A DNA stretch of 64,000 nt from Sphingobium sp. TKS (GTDB taxonomy: Bacteria > Pseudomonadota > Alphaproteobacteria > Sphingomonadales > Sphingomonadaceae): positions 11,939 through 75,938 of the forward strand of contig NZ_CP005088.1 in the NCBI RefSeq assembly GCF_001563265.1. Reading direction: 5' to 3'. This document shows, one piece after another, positions 46,474 through 56,604 of this stretch. The notes beneath the pieces were generated by a model. The model did no database searches. It saw nothing but the letters and a program-made list of their open reading frames with translations, and was not told the DNA's origin. The first letter of the stretch is position 1; every line of letters starts with the position of its first letter. The position numbers were made by a program, and so were the translations under genes.

Positions 46474-47353
46474 GGCTCTGTTGCAAAAATCGTGAAGCTT
46501 GAGCATGCTTGGCGGAGATTGGACGGACGGAACGATGACGGATTTCAAGTGGCGCCATTTCCAGGGTGATGTGATCCTGTGGGCGGTGCGCTGGTATTGT
46601 CGCTATCCGATCAGCTATCGCGACCTTGAGGAAATGCTGGCGGAACGCGGCATTTCGGTCGACCATACGACGATCTATCGCTGGGTCCAGTGCTACGCCC
46701 CGGAGATGGAGAAGCGGCTGCGCTGGTTCTGGCGGCGTGGCTTTGATCCGAGCTGGCGCCTGGATGAAACCTACGTCAAGGTGCGGGGCAAGTGGACCTA
46801 CCTGTACCGGGCAGTCGACAAGCGGGGCGACACGATCGATTTCTACCTGTCGCCGACCCGCAGCGCCAAGGCAGCGAAGCGGTTCCTGGGCAAGGCCCTG
46901 CGAGGCCTGAAGCACTGGGAAAAGCCTGCCACGCTCAATACCGACAAAGCGCCGAGCTATGGTGCAGCGATCACCGAATTGAAGCGCGAAGGAAAGCTGG
47001 ACCGGGAGACGGCCCACCGGCAGGTGAAGTATCTCAATAACGTGATCGAGGCCGATCACGGAAAGCTCAAGATACTGATCAAGCCGGTGCGCGGTTTCAA
47101 ATCGATCCCCACGGCCTATGCCACGATCAAGGGATTCGAAGTCATGCGAGCCCTGCGCAAAGGACAGGCTCGCCCCTGGTGCCTGCAGCCCGGCATCAGG
47201 GGCGAGGTGCGCCTTGTGGAGAGAGCTTTTGGCATTGGGCCCTCGGCGCTGACGGAGGCCATGGGCATGCTCAACCACCATTTCGCAGCAGCCGCCTGAT
47301 CGGCGCAGAGCGACAGCCTACCTCTGACTGCCGCCAATCTTTGCAACAGAGCC
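46474..47353 (+). mobile_element. IS6100, copy E
   Basis: 880 bp, complete ends, flanking octamers CGCTGTAG and TTCTATTA differ. It is the only copy inside the Tn3-bounded segment. It separates parA from a truncated phosphoesterase. Confidence 0.97.
46505..47299 (+). CDS. tnpA: IS6100 transposase, copy E
   Basis: Same protein as at 8720, intact. Confidence 0.97.
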   Translation: MLGGDWTDGTMTDFKWRHFQGDVILWAVRWYCRYPISYRDLEEMLAERGISVDHTTIYRWVQCYAPEMEKRLRWFWRRGFDPSWRLDETYVKVRGKWTYLYRAVDKRGDTIDFYLSPTRSAKAAKRFLGKALRGLKHWEKPATLNTDKAPSYGAAITELKREGKLDRETAHRQVKYLNNVIEADHGKLKILIKPVRGFKSIPTAYATIKGFEVMRALRKGQARPWCLQPGIRGEVRLVERAFGIGPSALTEAMGMLNHHFAAAA

Positions 47354-48289
47354 TTCTATTATATTGAACCCGTCCTCAGCGGCGGGCGCGGAGATACAGA
47401 CAAGTGCGTCACCGCCCGGAACGGAGAGCACTTCGACCGGGTCGGTGTGGATATGGCCATGCAGGTACAATATTGGCCTTCCGGCTTCCATTAACGAGGC
47501 GCGAACCGCTCCAGAGTTGACAAGTTCGGTATAGGGGGCAAGGCGGGTCATGCGCTGAGGGAGCAGGTTGTGATGAGCGACCACGACCAACTGTTCCTCC
47601 CGGGGCATCTTACCAGCAGTCTCTACGAGATGCGCTATGCTGTTGTCGGAGAACGCCGGTGTGTCAAACTGGCGGTCGTAGTATGCGCTCAGGACCTTTG
47701 GATCACCCGCCGCGATCGCAGCCTCGATTGCAGGCCCCACACTATCACGAAACTCCGCAGGGATGTATTCAACCGCTCCACATCCCCAGCAGCTGTTCAT
47801 TAATACGACCGCGCACGTCGCATCGGATGGCCCCACATGGCGGATGAGCGATTGCTCGACCGGGATCTGCTCCAATCCGACGGCGCTCAATGCGGCATTG
47901 AGCGGGCCGAATTTTGCCGTCATGCTCGGCTTTTTCGCCAAGTTGCGATCAATGTCGTGATTTCCCGGCACGATACCGCAGAAGGTCAACGCGTTGCGAC
48001 GCCCCTTGCCCAGTTGCAATGCGTTTGCAACGTAAGCCGCGCCCGCCCTATAGCCGTCCAACTTACCAAAGTCGGTCATGTCTCCCATGAGCAGAATTCC
48101 ATCAATCTCCTCTGCCTCGCACATTCGATAGATGCGCTTGAAGACAGTCTTGATGGGTTGACGAGAAATGACGTTGCGCAGCTCAACTGAGAAAGTACGG
48201 TCCTTTTGGTCCACCGACCTTTCAGTGCGAGCAGCCGACGGCAGATGCAGATCGCCAATCTGCAGCAACCTGACGCGCGGTAACCCCAA
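47354..48289 (-). pseudogene. Calcineurin-like metallophosphoesterase, 3' end removed by IS6100
   Basis: About 312 native residues, ending GFNIIE before the IS; the last codons of the open frame are IS sequence. All five metallophosphoesterase motifs are visible: GDLHLP, GDMTDF, VPGNHDID, VVAHHN and GHIHTD. The catalytic domain seems nearly complete but the C-terminal part, often a second domain in longer members, is missing. It may keep some activity. Codon use and content are plain alphaproteobacterial. Substrate unknown. Confidence 0.85.
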
Positions 48290-48642
48290 TGTCTATCCCC
48301 CGATATTCAACGCTTTAACCTCTTACAGAATTCACCGTGTGCTGCAAGGTGACGCGGGCGAGCATGGCAATCACGTTACACGGCTGTCACTCTCCACACA
48401 TCCATCCTCACTCCGACGAACACGGCGACCGCCAGCGATCAACCTTTCTACCATTGCTTCGCAGGAAGCCCTTTATACGGCCATCCGAAAGCTCAGGCGA
48501 CTTGAATGAGCACGTTCGGGCTCTCAACTTTCTATGAGCTGTGAACGGCAGCTTTCTTGATTTGGTGTTTCCTAAGCCGACATTCGGGTACGTCCCCGAG
48601 TTTCCAAAAATCTGCTGTGCCTGAAGCCTTTCCGCGATAGCT
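48290..48642. other. Gap between phosphoesterase and dnaE2
   Basis: 353 bp with no convincing gene; short rightward frames have no ribosome site and no recognisable product. It probably carries the promoter of the leftward phosphoesterase and the end of dnaE2. Confidence 0.4.
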
Positions 48643-51600
48643 TCAATGGAAATTTCTGCTCTTTATCAATGGCCGGTCGCGGACCTGATCGATGTGCAGA
48701 TCTCTCACGAGGATGTCCCGTGGGTTGGGCGGACCAGCCAAAACCGCCCCAGTGTCAGGACCGACGTGGCTGAGCGCTCTGTCGTCTGGACCGAGTGAGG
48801 AAGGGCCAGCTTCCCATCTCTGACCCAGCGAACCCAGCAACGGCGACAAGTCGATGAGCTTCTTCGCGATCACATGGACAACCTCGCCCTCACGTTGCAC
48901 CTGCCCATAGAGTCCCATCATCCGCGCCCCCATGACGATCCGCCGGTTCTGCTCGAACATGCGCGGCCAGATGATGAGATTGGCGATCCCGCTCTCATCC
49001 TCGATGGTGATGAACATGACGCCCTTGGCCGATCCCGGCCGCTGCCGGACCAGCACCAGTCCGGCCAGCCAGATATAGCGCCCGTCTTTGGTGCGATCGA
49101 GCGCACTGCAAGGCACCATCTTCTGCCGCAGCAATTCCTCGCGCAGGAACGACACCGGATGCTGCCGGAGGGTGAGGCCGACATGGCCATAATCCTCGAC
49201 CACCTCCCTCCCCTCGCTCATCGGCCGCAGCGCGACGGGCTGCTCGACAATTTCCTGGACGAGCCCGTTCTCCCGCGCGTCAGCGGCAGCAAACAGTGGC
49301 AATTGCTCGTCGCGCAGCGCCTTGATCGCCCAAAGCGCCTCCCGCCGCGCCAGGCGCATCGACCCGCGAAACGCATCGGCTTCCGCCAGCCGGTTCAGCG
49401 AGCCTATCCCTACCCCGACCCGACGCCATAGCTCCTCTACGCTGACAAACGGTTCATCCGCCCGCGCCACGATGATCCGAGCGGCGTCAGCCTCTTTCAG
49501 CCCCGTGACCATCCGCATGCCGAGCCGCACCGCGAACCGATCCCCATCCGCCGGCTCCAGCGTACAATCCCAGCGGGAAGCATTGATGCAGACCGGCCGC
49601 ACTTCCACCCGGTGCGCGCGGGCATCGGCCACGATCTGTGCCGGTGCATAAAAGCCCATGGGTTGGGCATTCAGCAGGCTCGCACAGAAAATCTCAGGAT
49701 GCCAGCATTTGAGCCAGCAGGACGCATAGGCGATCAGCGCGAACGACGCCGCATGGCTTTCCGGGAACCCATAACTGCCAAAGCCCTCGAGCTGCCCGAA
49801 GGTCTTCTCGGCAAACTCCGCCGTGTAACCGCGCTCGACCATGCCGCTCACCAGCTTTTCCTTGAATTTCGAGACGCCGCCGGTGAACTTGAACGTCGCC
49901 ATGGCGCGCCGCAGCTGGTCGGCCTCGGATGCGGTGAACCCTGCGCATTCGATCGCGACCCGCATCGCCTGTTCCTGGAACAGCGGCACGCCCAGCGTCT
50001 TGCCCAGCACCTTTTCCAGTTCGGGCTTGGGGTATTCGACCTTCTCCTTGCCCGCCCGGCGGCGCAGATAGGGATGGACCATATCCCCCTGGATGGGGCC
50101 GGGCCTTACGATCGCCACCTCGATCACCAGATCATAGAAAGTGCGCGGCTTGATATGCGGGAGCATCGCCATCTGCGCCCGGCTCTCGATCTGGAAGGCG
50201 CCCAGCGTGTCGGCGGCGCGGATCATCGCATAGGTGCGCGGATCCTCGGGCGGGATCGAAGCCAGGTCCATGCGGATTCCCTTATGTTGTTCCAGAAAAT
50301 CAAACCCGCGCTTCATCGCCGTCAGCATGCCCAGCGCCAGGCAATCGACCTTCATAAATTTGAGCGCATCGATATCATCCTTGTCCCATTCGATCACCTG
50401 CCGGTCCGCCATGGCCGCTGGTTCGATCGGCACCAGCTCATCAAGCCGGTCATGGGTCAGGACAAAGCCGCCGGGATGCTGCGACAAATGCCGCGGCGTG
50501 CCGATCAGTTCGCGCGCAAGATCGAGCGCCAGACGCAACCGCCGGTCGGAGAGATTGAGATTGAGCTCCTCGGCATGGCGCTCCTGCACGCCCTCCTCGC
50601 TCCACCCCCAGACCTGCCCGGAAAGCGCCTTGATCAGATCTTCCGACAGGCCCAGCGCCTTGCCGACATCCTTGATCGCGCCCTTGGCGCGGTAGCGGAT
50701 GACGGTCGAACAAAGCGCGCTATGGTCGCGGCCATAGGTGTCGAACACCCATTGCATGACGATCTCGCGCCGCTCATGCTCGAAGTCGACGTCGATATCG
50801 GGCGGCTCCTTCCGCTCCTGGCTGATGAACCGCTCGAACAGCAGGTCGGAACGTTCGGGGTCGATCGAGGTGATGCCCAGGACATAGCAGACCGCACTGT
50901 TGGCGGCCGATCCCCGCCCCTGGCAGAGAATGTCCCGGCTGCGTGCGAAGCGGACGATGGAGTTCACCGTCAGAAAATAGGGCGCATAGCCAAGCTCTGC
51001 GATCAGCCCCAGTTCGTGGCGCAGCAGGCGCGCGACCTTGTCAGGCACGCCCTCGGGATAGCGGACCTTGGCCGCCTCCCAGCTCATCTGCTCCAGCGCC
51101 GCCTGCGGCGTCAGGCCCGTTATGCTGGCTTCTTCCGGATATTGATATTTGAGCTCGTCGAGCGAGAAGCGGCAGCGGTCGGCAATTTCGAGCGTCCGCG
51201 CCAGCGCCTGGGGATAGCGACCGTAGAGACGGTGCATTTCCGCAGCCGGCATCAAATAGCGGTCGGCATACAGTTCGCGGCGGGCGCCGAGTTCATCGAT
51301 CGTGCAGCGATGACGGGTGCAGGTCATCACCTCCTGGAGCACCCGGCGGTGCGGATGATGATAGAGAACATCGCCGGTGATCACCGTCGGCACCGCATGC
51401 CGTGCGGCCAGGTTGGAGAGATTGTGCAGCCGCAGTTGATCGCCCGGCCGCCGGCGCAGCGTCAGCGCCAGATAGCCTCGTCCGGCAAAGATCCTGGCGA
51501 AGCGCGAAATCACGGCTTGCGCCTCCTCCACCTCGCCGGGCAGCAATATGGCGAGCAGCCCTTCGGCAAAATCCGCGACATCGTCCCAGCCGATGATGCA

Positions 51601-51909
51601 CTTGCCCTTCCCGCCCCGCTTTTTGCCGCGGCTGAGCAACCGGCAGAGATGGGCATAGCCGGATCGGTCGATGGGATAGACCAGCAGCGACTGACCTTCG
51701 GCAAGATCGAGCCGGCAACCGACGATCAACCGGACGCCGGTGACCTTTGCTGCCTCATGAGCGCGCACGATTCCGGCCAGGCTGTTACGATCGGTAATGG
51801 CGAGGGCGTCGAGGCCACAGGCTTCCGCCTGGGTGAACAGCTCCTCGCAGCTCGATGCCCCGCGCAGGAAGGAGAAATGCGAGGCGCATTGGAGTTCAGC
51901 ATATCGCAT
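48643..51909 (-). CDS. dnaE2: Error-prone DNA polymerase III alpha, DnaE2/ImuC
   Basis: 1088 residues. The PHP domain starts at once ([36 protein letters not shown]). The polymerase core carries [19 protein letters not shown] and [16 protein letters not shown] with the catalytic Asp residues, and [11 protein letters not shown]. The C-terminal OB-fold region ends soon after [16 protein letters not shown]. The protein is shorter than DnaE1, as in ImuC. With ImuA and ImuB it performs damage-induced translesion synthesis. A GTTC-N7-GTTC LexA box lies 37 bp upstream of the start. It is separated from imuAB by two small genes but in the same direction. Confidence 0.94.
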   Translation of the reverse strand: MRYAELQCASHFSFLRGASSCEELFTQAEACGLDALAITDRNSLAGIVRAHEAAKVTGVRLIVGCRLDLAEGQSLLVYPIDRSGYAHLCRLLSRGKKRGGKGKCIIGWDDVADFAEGLLAILLPGEVEEAQAVISRFARIFAGRGYLALTLRRRPGDQLRLHNLSNLAARHAVPTVITGDVLYHHPHRRVLQEVMTCTRHRCTIDELGARRELYADRYLMPAAEMHRLYGRYPQALARTLEIADRCRFSLDELKYQYPEEASITGLTPQAALEQMSWEAAKVRYPEGVPDKVARLLRHELGLIAELGYAPYFLTVNSIVRFARSRDILCQGRGSAANSAVCYVLGITSIDPERSDLLFERFISQERKEPPDIDVDFEHERREIVMQWVFDTYGRDHSALCSTVIRYRAKGAIKDVGKALGLSEDLIKALSGQVWGWSEEGVQERHAEELNLNLSDRRLRLALDLARELIGTPRHLSQHPGGFVLTHDRLDELVPIEPAAMADRQVIEWDKDDIDALKFMKVDCLALGMLTAMKRGFDFLEQHKGIRMDLASIPPEDPRTYAMIRAADTLGAFQIESRAQMAMLPHIKPRTFYDLVIEVAIVRPGPIQGDMVHPYLRRRAGKEKVEYPKPELEKVLGKTLGVPLFQEQAMRVAIECAGFTASEADQLRRAMATFKFTGGVSKFKEKLVSGMVERGYTAEFAEKTFGQLEGFGSYGFPESHAASFALIAYASCWLKCWHPEIFCASLLNAQPMGFYAPAQIVADARAHRVEVRPVCINASRWDCTLEPADGDRFAVRLGMRMVTGLKEADAARIIVARADEPFVSVEELWRRVGVGIGSLNRLAEADAFRGSMRLARREALWAIKALRDEQLPLFAAADARENGLVQEIVEQPVALRPMSEGREVVEDYGHVGLTLRQHPVSFLREELLRQKMVPCSALDRTKDGRYIWLAGLVLVRQRPGSAKGVMFITIEDESGIANLIIWPRMFEQNRRIVMGARMMGLYGQVQREGEVVHVIAKKLIDLSPLLGSLGQRWEAGPSSLGPDDRALSHVGPDTGAVLAGPPNPRDILVRDLHIDQVRDRPLIKSRNFH

Positions 51910-51945
51910 GGCGGCACCTGCCGATTCTCACATCATAGCGCATAT

Positions 51946-51960
51946 GTTCGCTATTTGTTC
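51946..51960 (-). promoter_or_regulatory. LexA box (GTTC-N7-GTTC) before dnaE2
   Basis: GTTC-gctattt-GTTC matches the alphaproteobacterial SOS box exactly. It lies 37 bp upstream of the dnaE2 start, placed to repress its promoter. The rest of 51910-52166 holds no gene. Confidence 0.8.
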
Positions 51961-52166
51961 CAATGGGCAGAGAGTCAACGGGCACGGCGGTCACTCCGCC
52001 AATTTGAGCGCGATGCTGCCGCTGTCGGCACCATCGGTCCAGGATAAAAGGATCCCCGCCGGAGCCTAACTCAACGGCGGGGCCGAGGTTGAGGGGAGAT
52101 GTCGCTCCAAGAGTGGGGCGACAAGCTGAAGCTATGCCTTTTCCGTAGCAATTCAAGATGGATTCG

Positions 52167-52508
52167 TCACCGATCTGAACCGGAAGGCTGGTCGATATGG
52201 CAATCCTGCCAGCCCCAGTCACCGCGCTGGACAAAGGCGACATAGTCATCGTCGAGGATCAGCGTCGCGTCCCCGTTGCGAAAATGCTGACCCAGCGACG
52301 AAGGCTTGCGGACGAGCACCAGCTCGCTGTCGGCCAGTTGCACATGCGCCTGCCGACCTTCGATCCTAAGCCCAAAGCTGCGGCCCTGCGCGCACACGAC
52401 ACGTAGAGCTTTGTGATGATCGACAGCTTGAGCCGCCGAAGATCCCATCAGCATAAGGATAGCGAGGAGAGGAAGCGCAGGCACGGCAATCTCCACGGCA
52501 CGCATCAT
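52167..52508 (-). CDS. Periplasmic MliC-like small protein
   Basis: 113 residues from the ATG at 52508 (52505 is also possible), with a GGAG ribosome site. A signal peptide ends near SSAAQA (about residue 27). The mature part, LRVVCAQGRSFGLRIEGRQAHVQ, then SELVLVRKPSSLGQHF and a GWQDCHI end, resembles the beta-barrel of MliC/PliC-type lysozyme inhibitors, with two cysteines as in that fold. The assignment is by motif pattern only. It sits between imuB and dnaE2, an odd neighbour for a periplasmic protein. Confidence 0.6.
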   Translation of the reverse strand: MMRAVEIAVPALPLLAILMLMGSSAAQAVDHHKALRVVCAQGRSFGLRIEGRQAHVQLADSELVLVRKPSSLGQHFRNGDATLILDDDYVAFVQRGDWGWQDCHIDQPSGSDR

Positions 52509-52533
52509 CCCAGGCTCCAACGAATCTGCGCCC

Positions 52534-52707
52534 CTAATCCTCCGCGGGCGCGCCGGTTCCATTGGCCAGCGCGTTAGCGATCGTCGTCGCAAGGATCTCC
52601 TCCGCTTGCGCGCGCACGCCCGCATCCTTGGAGGCAAGGTCATTGCGCAACCATTGCGGCGCGCGCTCCGTGGCGCGCAGAATCTGGTCCTTCACTTTTT
52701 CGTCCAT
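52534..52707 (-). CDS. Small conserved-looking protein (DUF6771-like)
   Basis: 57 residues, MDEKVKDQILRATERAPQW onward, helical and charged; the pattern ATERAPQWLRNDLASKD resembles short sphingomonad proteins grouped as DUF6771. The ATG at 52707 precedes a GC3-rich frame. It lies between imuB and the MliC-like gene in the same direction, so it is probably transcribed with imuAB. The function is unknown. Confidence 0.65.
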   Translation of the reverse strand: MDEKVKDQILRATERAPQWLRNDLASKDAGVRAQAEEILATTIANALANGTGAPAED

Positions 52708-52758
52708 TTCAAAGGCCTATGATCAACCCACATTGGCAGGGCAACAGGGCATTGGTGT

Positions 52759-54279
52759 TCAGCCAAAAAGCCCATGCAGGAACCAGCCCTGTCCGCCGGT
52801 CGCGCTGTCCATGCCGTCACCCTGTCGGAACACCCAGTAGCGCGCGCCTGTTTCATCCTCGAGAAGGAAATAATCCCGGACGCTGAGCCACTCCGCTTCG
52901 CTCATATGCCATTCGCCATAGATGCGTTCCGGGCCATCGGCCCGCTTCACCCGCCGCCGGATGCCGCGCCAGATAAAATGGACCGGAGGATGATCGGGAA
53001 GCAGCGCCATGGTGTCGATCGGTTCAGGCCGCGCGAACAGCCGCGCCGGGCGCGGCCAGCGCTCGGGCCAGCGGAGCAGCGTCGGATCGGCCATGGGCGC
53101 GATCCTGGTCACCGACCGTTCGGGGATATCGCTCTCCCGCGCGGCATAGCGATAGAGCCGCTCCTCCCCTACCCTGTTGCCCAATATGTCGACCAGCGCG
53201 GCCACATCGGGCACCGGCACATCGCCAAGGTTGGAGATGGTGCGGAAACGCAAAGGCTCGACCGCCGGCGCCGCCAGCAACATGCGCTCCACCCCGAACC
53301 CCGGATCGACCGTCTCGATCCGGTCGCAGAGCAGTCGCCCCATCTGCTTGCGGTCCCGGCTGGGCCTTGCAAGCCCGGCACGGATCGCCTCGATCCCATT
53401 GTCGACGCGATGGAAACGCAGGTCGAGTCGGCGGGCGCCCACCCCCGCCTCCTCCAACTGCTGGCAGAGCTGGTCCACCAGCTTGTGCGTGTAGCGCGCC
53501 AGCGTCTCGGGCGCGCCGATCGGTTCGGCAAAACGCCGCTCGACCTCGATGCGCTCGGGCGCGGCAATGGGCTCGAAGGGTTCCGATGCCCGACCATAGG
53601 CCTGGTCGAGCCGTTGGCCCGGCTTGGACCCGAACCGCAGCGCGAGCGAGGCGCGCGGCATGGCCTCCAGATCGGCAATGGTTTCGAGGCCGAGCTTGCT
53701 GAGCGACATTATCGTGGCACGGTCGAGGCGTAGCGCGGCAAGCGGAAGATCGCCAATGGCATCGGCCAGTTCCAGCGGGTCGACCACACGAAAGGGGTCA
53801 GCGCCATAACGCGCCAATGCATGGGCAGCGCCATAGGCCGGCGCGCAGACGGCGCGTCCCGCCGTTTCCACTTCGGCCAGGCGCTTCAATATGTCGCGCA
53901 ACACTCCCATAGCTCCCCCATGAGCATGGTCCGCGCCGGTGATGTCGAGCATCAGCCCATCGGGCGGATCGAGCGCGATGATCGGGGCGTAGCGGCGGAG
54001 CGACCAGATGGCGAGTCGCTCCAGCGCCTGCCTATCCGCCTCCAGGTCTGCGTCCATGATGAGCAGATCGGGCACCAGCGCCTGCGCCTGGGTCGCGGCC
54101 ATGCCCGCATGGAGCCCGATCGCGCGCGCGGCCGCATTCGCCGCGGTGAGCACGCGGCGATTACCCTCCATGCCGACCAGGACGAGCGCCGCGTCAGGAG
54201 GCGGCGCGTTCCGCCCAAGCCTGCGACGCAGCCGATCGGTCGGCCAGGTCGGCAGGAAGAGCGAGACAACCTGTCGCAT
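52759..54279 (-). CDS. imuB: Y-family polymerase-like protein ImuB
   Basis: 506 residues from the ATG at 54279 (MRQVVSLFLPTWPTDRLRR); a longer upstream frame overlaps imuA more. It has the DinB-like palm and little-finger fold (ALVLVGMEGNRRVLTAANAAARAIGLHAGM, DGLMLDITGADHAHGG), but ImuB proteins lack catalytic acidic residues and act as the hub joining ImuA, DnaE2 and the beta clamp. It overlaps imuA by 86 nt. The C-terminal part ends WVFRQGDGMDSATGGQGWFLHGLFG, typical of the family. Confidence 0.93.
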   Translation of the reverse strand: MRQVVSLFLPTWPTDRLRRRLGRNAPPPDAALVLVGMEGNRRVLTAANAAARAIGLHAGMAATQAQALVPDLLIMDADLEADRQALERLAIWSLRRYAPIIALDPPDGLMLDITGADHAHGGAMGVLRDILKRLAEVETAGRAVCAPAYGAAHALARYGADPFRVVDPLELADAIGDLPLAALRLDRATIMSLSKLGLETIADLEAMPRASLALRFGSKPGQRLDQAYGRASEPFEPIAAPERIEVERRFAEPIGAPETLARYTHKLVDQLCQQLEEAGVGARRLDLRFHRVDNGIEAIRAGLARPSRDRKQMGRLLCDRIETVDPGFGVERMLLAAPAVEPLRFRTISNLGDVPVPDVAALVDILGNRVGEERLYRYAARESDIPERSVTRIAPMADPTLLRWPERWPRPARLFARPEPIDTMALLPDHPPVHFIWRGIRRRVKRADGPERIYGEWHMSEAEWLSVRDYFLLEDETGARYWVFRQGDGMDSATGGQGWFLHGLFG

Positions 54280-54955
54280 CACATGCTTCCACCAGAAAAT
54301 CAGCGCTCTCGCCCGCGCGGCAGCGGATGAGTTCGACGAACCAGCGATGCCGCCCGACACCCGGCACCGGCAGCAACTCAGAGGGAACCGCCGTCACCCG
54401 CCAGCGCGTCGCCGCAGCCGTCGGCTGCCCAAGGTCCGAGGCTTCGGCCGATCGCCGCCAGCGGCGCACCGCGATACCGATCGTGCCGGTGCTTTCCGCC
54501 GCCAGTTGCAATCGCCGCGAGGCGGTCATCGACAGCCGCGCGACCTCGGCCACCACGCCACCCAGACCACCATGGCGCAGCCCCTCCTCGAAACAGGAAA
54601 GCAGCGCGGTCTCGTCGCGGGCTTCCACATAGATGACCCGGTCGGGATCGAGCCCGGCTTGGGCGATGGCCGGGGCGAACAGATCGGCCTGGGTCATGCA
54701 CCAGAGGATGCTGCCGCTGATCCGCCCGACAATGCCGGCTGCGAACAAGGCGGCCGCAGCGCCATCGGTCGCTCCCTGCGCGCCGCCCGCCACTTCGTGC
54801 AGCGCGCCCAGCGCCAGGCCGCCGCCCGGCAGCTTCGAATCGATCACCTCGATCCCGAACGGCAACACCGACCGCGCCCGGCGATCACCACCCTCGATCT
54901 CGGCGATTTTTGCGCGCAGCGCAGCGACATGGGGACGTGCCCCTCTTTCCGTCAT
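54194..54955 (-). CDS. imuA: ImuA, RecA-like mutasome protein
   Basis: 253 residues from the ATG at 54955 (MTERGARPHVAALRAKIAEIEGG). The RecA-like core shows GIEVIDSKLPGGGLALGALHEVAGG, SILWCMTQADLFAPAIAQAGLDPDRVIYVEA and the later GGVVAEVARLSMTASRRLQLAAE. It helps recruit the ImuB-DnaE2 complex after DNA damage. A perfect LexA box lies 33 bp upstream, so imuA-imuB is SOS-controlled. Confidence 0.92.
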   Translation of the reverse strand: MTERGARPHVAALRAKIAEIEGGDRRARSVLPFGIEVIDSKLPGGGLALGALHEVAGGAQGATDGAAAALFAAGIVGRISGSILWCMTQADLFAPAIAQAGLDPDRVIYVEARDETALLSCFEEGLRHGGLGGVVAEVARLSMTASRRLQLAAESTGTIGIAVRRWRRSAEASDLGQPTAAATRWRVTAVPSELLPVPGVGRHRWFVELIRCRAGESADFLVEACDATGCLALPADLADRSAASQAWAERAAS

Positions 54956-54987
54956 GAAGGGCCTCCTATGACTCGGCGGTTGTTTGT

Positions 54988-55002
54988 TCCTTTTTTGTTC
55001 CA
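54988..55002. promoter_or_regulatory. LexA box (GTTC-N7-GTTC) between imuA and divergent small genes
   Basis: GTTC-cttttttGTTC has exactly 7 spacer bases. It is 33 bp before the imuA start on one side and 82 bp before the small gene at 55084 on the other, so LexA could control both directions. Confidence 0.8.
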
Positions 55003-55083
55003 AAGGCGCTAAGAGTCAATGGGCCGGAGTCGCACCCCATCGAGGCAGTCGAGACTGGCCTGAAATCATCGAGGAGAATCGCG

Positions 55084-55245
55084 ATGCAGCAACGTCGAAA
55101 GCTCAGTCTACGGCTTGGCGCCAAGTCGGCTGAGGCGCCAGAACAAGCGGACTTGTTTGAGACCCCCGGCACCGAATCGACGACACCGCCCGTCGATCCC
55201 CGCAAGGATCCGGCGCTCGTCGACGATGATGAGATTCCGTGGTGA
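55084..55245 (+). CDS. Small hypothetical protein divergent from imuA
   Basis: 53 residues (MQQRRKLSLRLGAKSAEAP onward, ending VDDDEIPW) behind a GAGGAG ribosome site. A basic start and an acidic, proline-rich end suggest a disordered peptide. The DLFETPG stretch resembles a beta-clamp-binding motif only loosely. It leads a run of four rightward genes whose promoter is shared with imuA. Confidence 0.6.
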   Translation: MQQRRKLSLRLGAKSAEAPEQADLFETPGTESTTPPVDPRKDPALVDDDEIPW

Positions 55246-55262
55246 AGCCAGAGGACCGGACC

Positions 55263-55430
55263 ATGGACCATATCGATCATATCCGCGAGGCGGTGGCGCA
55301 AGCGCTGGAGAAGCGCGGCTTCGACAATCGCGCTTTCCTGCGCGAGATCCGCGAAGGCCGGCGCGATGATGGCCCCTATATGCTGGGCGCTTTAGCCTGG
55401 GACGAGCGCGTGAGACATGCAAACCCGTGA
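55263..55430 (+). CDS. Small hypothetical protein
   Basis: 55 residues (MDHIDHIREAVAQALEKRG onward) from the ATG at 55263, behind GAGGA; a GTG start at 55239 in frame is possible. Helical, charged, no known family. It overlaps the next gene by 14 nt. Confidence 0.55.
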   Translation: MDHIDHIREAVAQALEKRGFDNRAFLREIREGRRDDGPYMLGALAWDERVRHANP

Positions 55431-55752
55431 TGGCATCACCCACGATCATGATCGGCAGACGACCTCCATCTTCGAGGCCGCCCATTGGGGCTATACGGTC
55501 AAGGTCGAATGCCGCTGCCGGCGGGTGGGCCTGTTCGAACCCCATGGCCTGTGGTGGAAATTCCACCGCAAAGGTTGGACCGATGATTTTCGCGACGCAG
55601 TCCGATGCTTCTACTGCACCAGCTGTTCGAAACGCTATGGTCGCAAGGTCCGCCCAGTCTCGATCGAAACCACCCGGCAACCGCTGCGGATCAAATTTCC
55701 CCCTCCCGATGAACGGGAATGGAAAAAGGCCGTGAGCCGACACAGAGGATGA
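55417..55752 (+). CDS. Small Cys-rich (zinc-ribbon-like) protein
   Basis: 111 residues. The two cysteine clusters C-x-C (VECRCRRVG) and C-x2-C-x2-C (CFYCTSCSKRYG) look like the knuckles of a zinc ribbon; the rest is basic and aromatic (LWWKFHRKGW), in line with nucleic-acid binding. It overlaps the previous gene by 14 nt and is followed by the next after 4 bp. No family is assigned. Confidence 0.6.
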   Translation: MQTRDGITHDHDRQTTSIFEAAHWGYTVKVECRCRRVGLFEPHGLWWKFHRKGWTDDFRDAVRCFYCTSCSKRYGRKVRPVSIETTRQPLRIKFPPPDEREWKKAVSRHRG

Positions 55753-55756
55753 AGCC

Positions 55757-56119
55757 ATGAGCATCAAGGCCGTACCGGAAGAACTGTTCGATATTCCCGA
55801 TAATCTCTCACCGGGCGAATATCGCCATGTTTGCGCCCAGATCGCGATCCAGGCGGTAACCCATGCCATGGGATCGCGCGAGGTGCAGGAAGGCCATGCC
55901 AGTATCGCCATGCCCATGCTGACCGAAGCCCTCGCCATGGGAATCGCGATGCTGATCACCGCGGACGACGATCAGCAAACCCCGCGCGACATGCGGCTAT
56001 CGGGCGAGCATTTCGGCAAGATGATCGGCGGCTTTGCCGCGATCCTCAAAAATGGCGACGACACGACCGGGACCCAGCTCATGGCGATGCTCGGCGTCAC
56101 CAAGACAAAACTCAATTGA
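55757..56119 (+). CDS. Hypothetical protein in imuA-divergent cluster
   Basis: 120 residues, acidic at the N terminus (EELFDIPDNLSPGEYRHVCAQIA) with long helices after that. No signal peptide or membrane helix. Separated by 4 bp from the zinc-ribbon-like gene, so probably the same transcript. A strong hairpin follows at 56280. No family recognised. Confidence 0.55.
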   Translation: MSIKAVPEELFDIPDNLSPGEYRHVCAQIAIQAVTHAMGSREVQEGHASIAMPMLTEALAMGIAMLITADDDQQTPRDMRLSGEHFGKMIGGFAAILKNGDDTTGTQLMAMLGVTKTKLN

Positions 56120-56160
56120 ATGATCGCGCTAACAATCGTTCCCTTTTTCAGTTGAACAAT

Positions 56161-56220
56161 ATGATCAATGAAATGGAACGCAGGGCAATAAATTTCGAGA
56201 ATGAGCCGAATAGCTTTTGA
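56161..56220 (+). pseudogene. Short frame like the end of the 56859 gene
   Basis: A 19-codon frame (MINEMERRAINF onward) whose sequence matches the end of the protein at 56859 (VIDEMERRNLDF) at 7 of 12 positions. Probably a fragment of a former duplicate; low confidence that it is translated. Confidence 0.3.
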
Positions 56221-56279
56221 AATGCTGTGTCATTCCGATATAACGGGCGCGTCCTTTATTGCCCGACAGCAAGACGGAC

Positions 56280-56317
56280 GCGCCCTGCACCTATCCCTTG
56301 CGTGCAGGGCGCTTTCT
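56280..56317 (+). terminator. Hairpin terminator after the imuA-divergent genes
   Basis: Perfect 11-bp arms GCGCCCTGCAC (56280-56290) and GTGCAGGGCGC (56302-56312) with an 11-nt loop, followed by TTTCT. The rest of 56221-56604 shows no gene. Confidence 0.6.
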
Positions 56318-56604
56318 ATGCGGCAACGCTCACGCAAGCTTCCTGCGACTCCCTTGGTGCCCGGGAGATACAGCTATAATAATCATCGAAGTGAAACGAT
56401 CCCTGAACGAGCACGAATAGCTGCCAACTCATGCTGGAGAATCGACGAACATCGTCGCACGCAGATCGATGGCTTCTCACCTTTCTGCTATGAATCCGTG
56501 ACTTATCGCCTTCTTGATTTCGATCAGCACGATTTTGCCGGAACGGCATCACTTGCCGCCGGTTCTTCCCTCGTGTCGCTTCGGCACGCGAGAGGATGCA
56601 GATC

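Noticed and set aside
45800..47281. Leftward frame of 493 codons joining IS6100 antisense to ParA
   Set aside because: Real ParA starts at 46435 with MILAVGNTKGG; the upstream part is antisense IS6100.
49612..52047. Rightward frame of 811 codons opposite dnaE2
   Set aside because: Antisense shadow of an unmistakable DnaE2.
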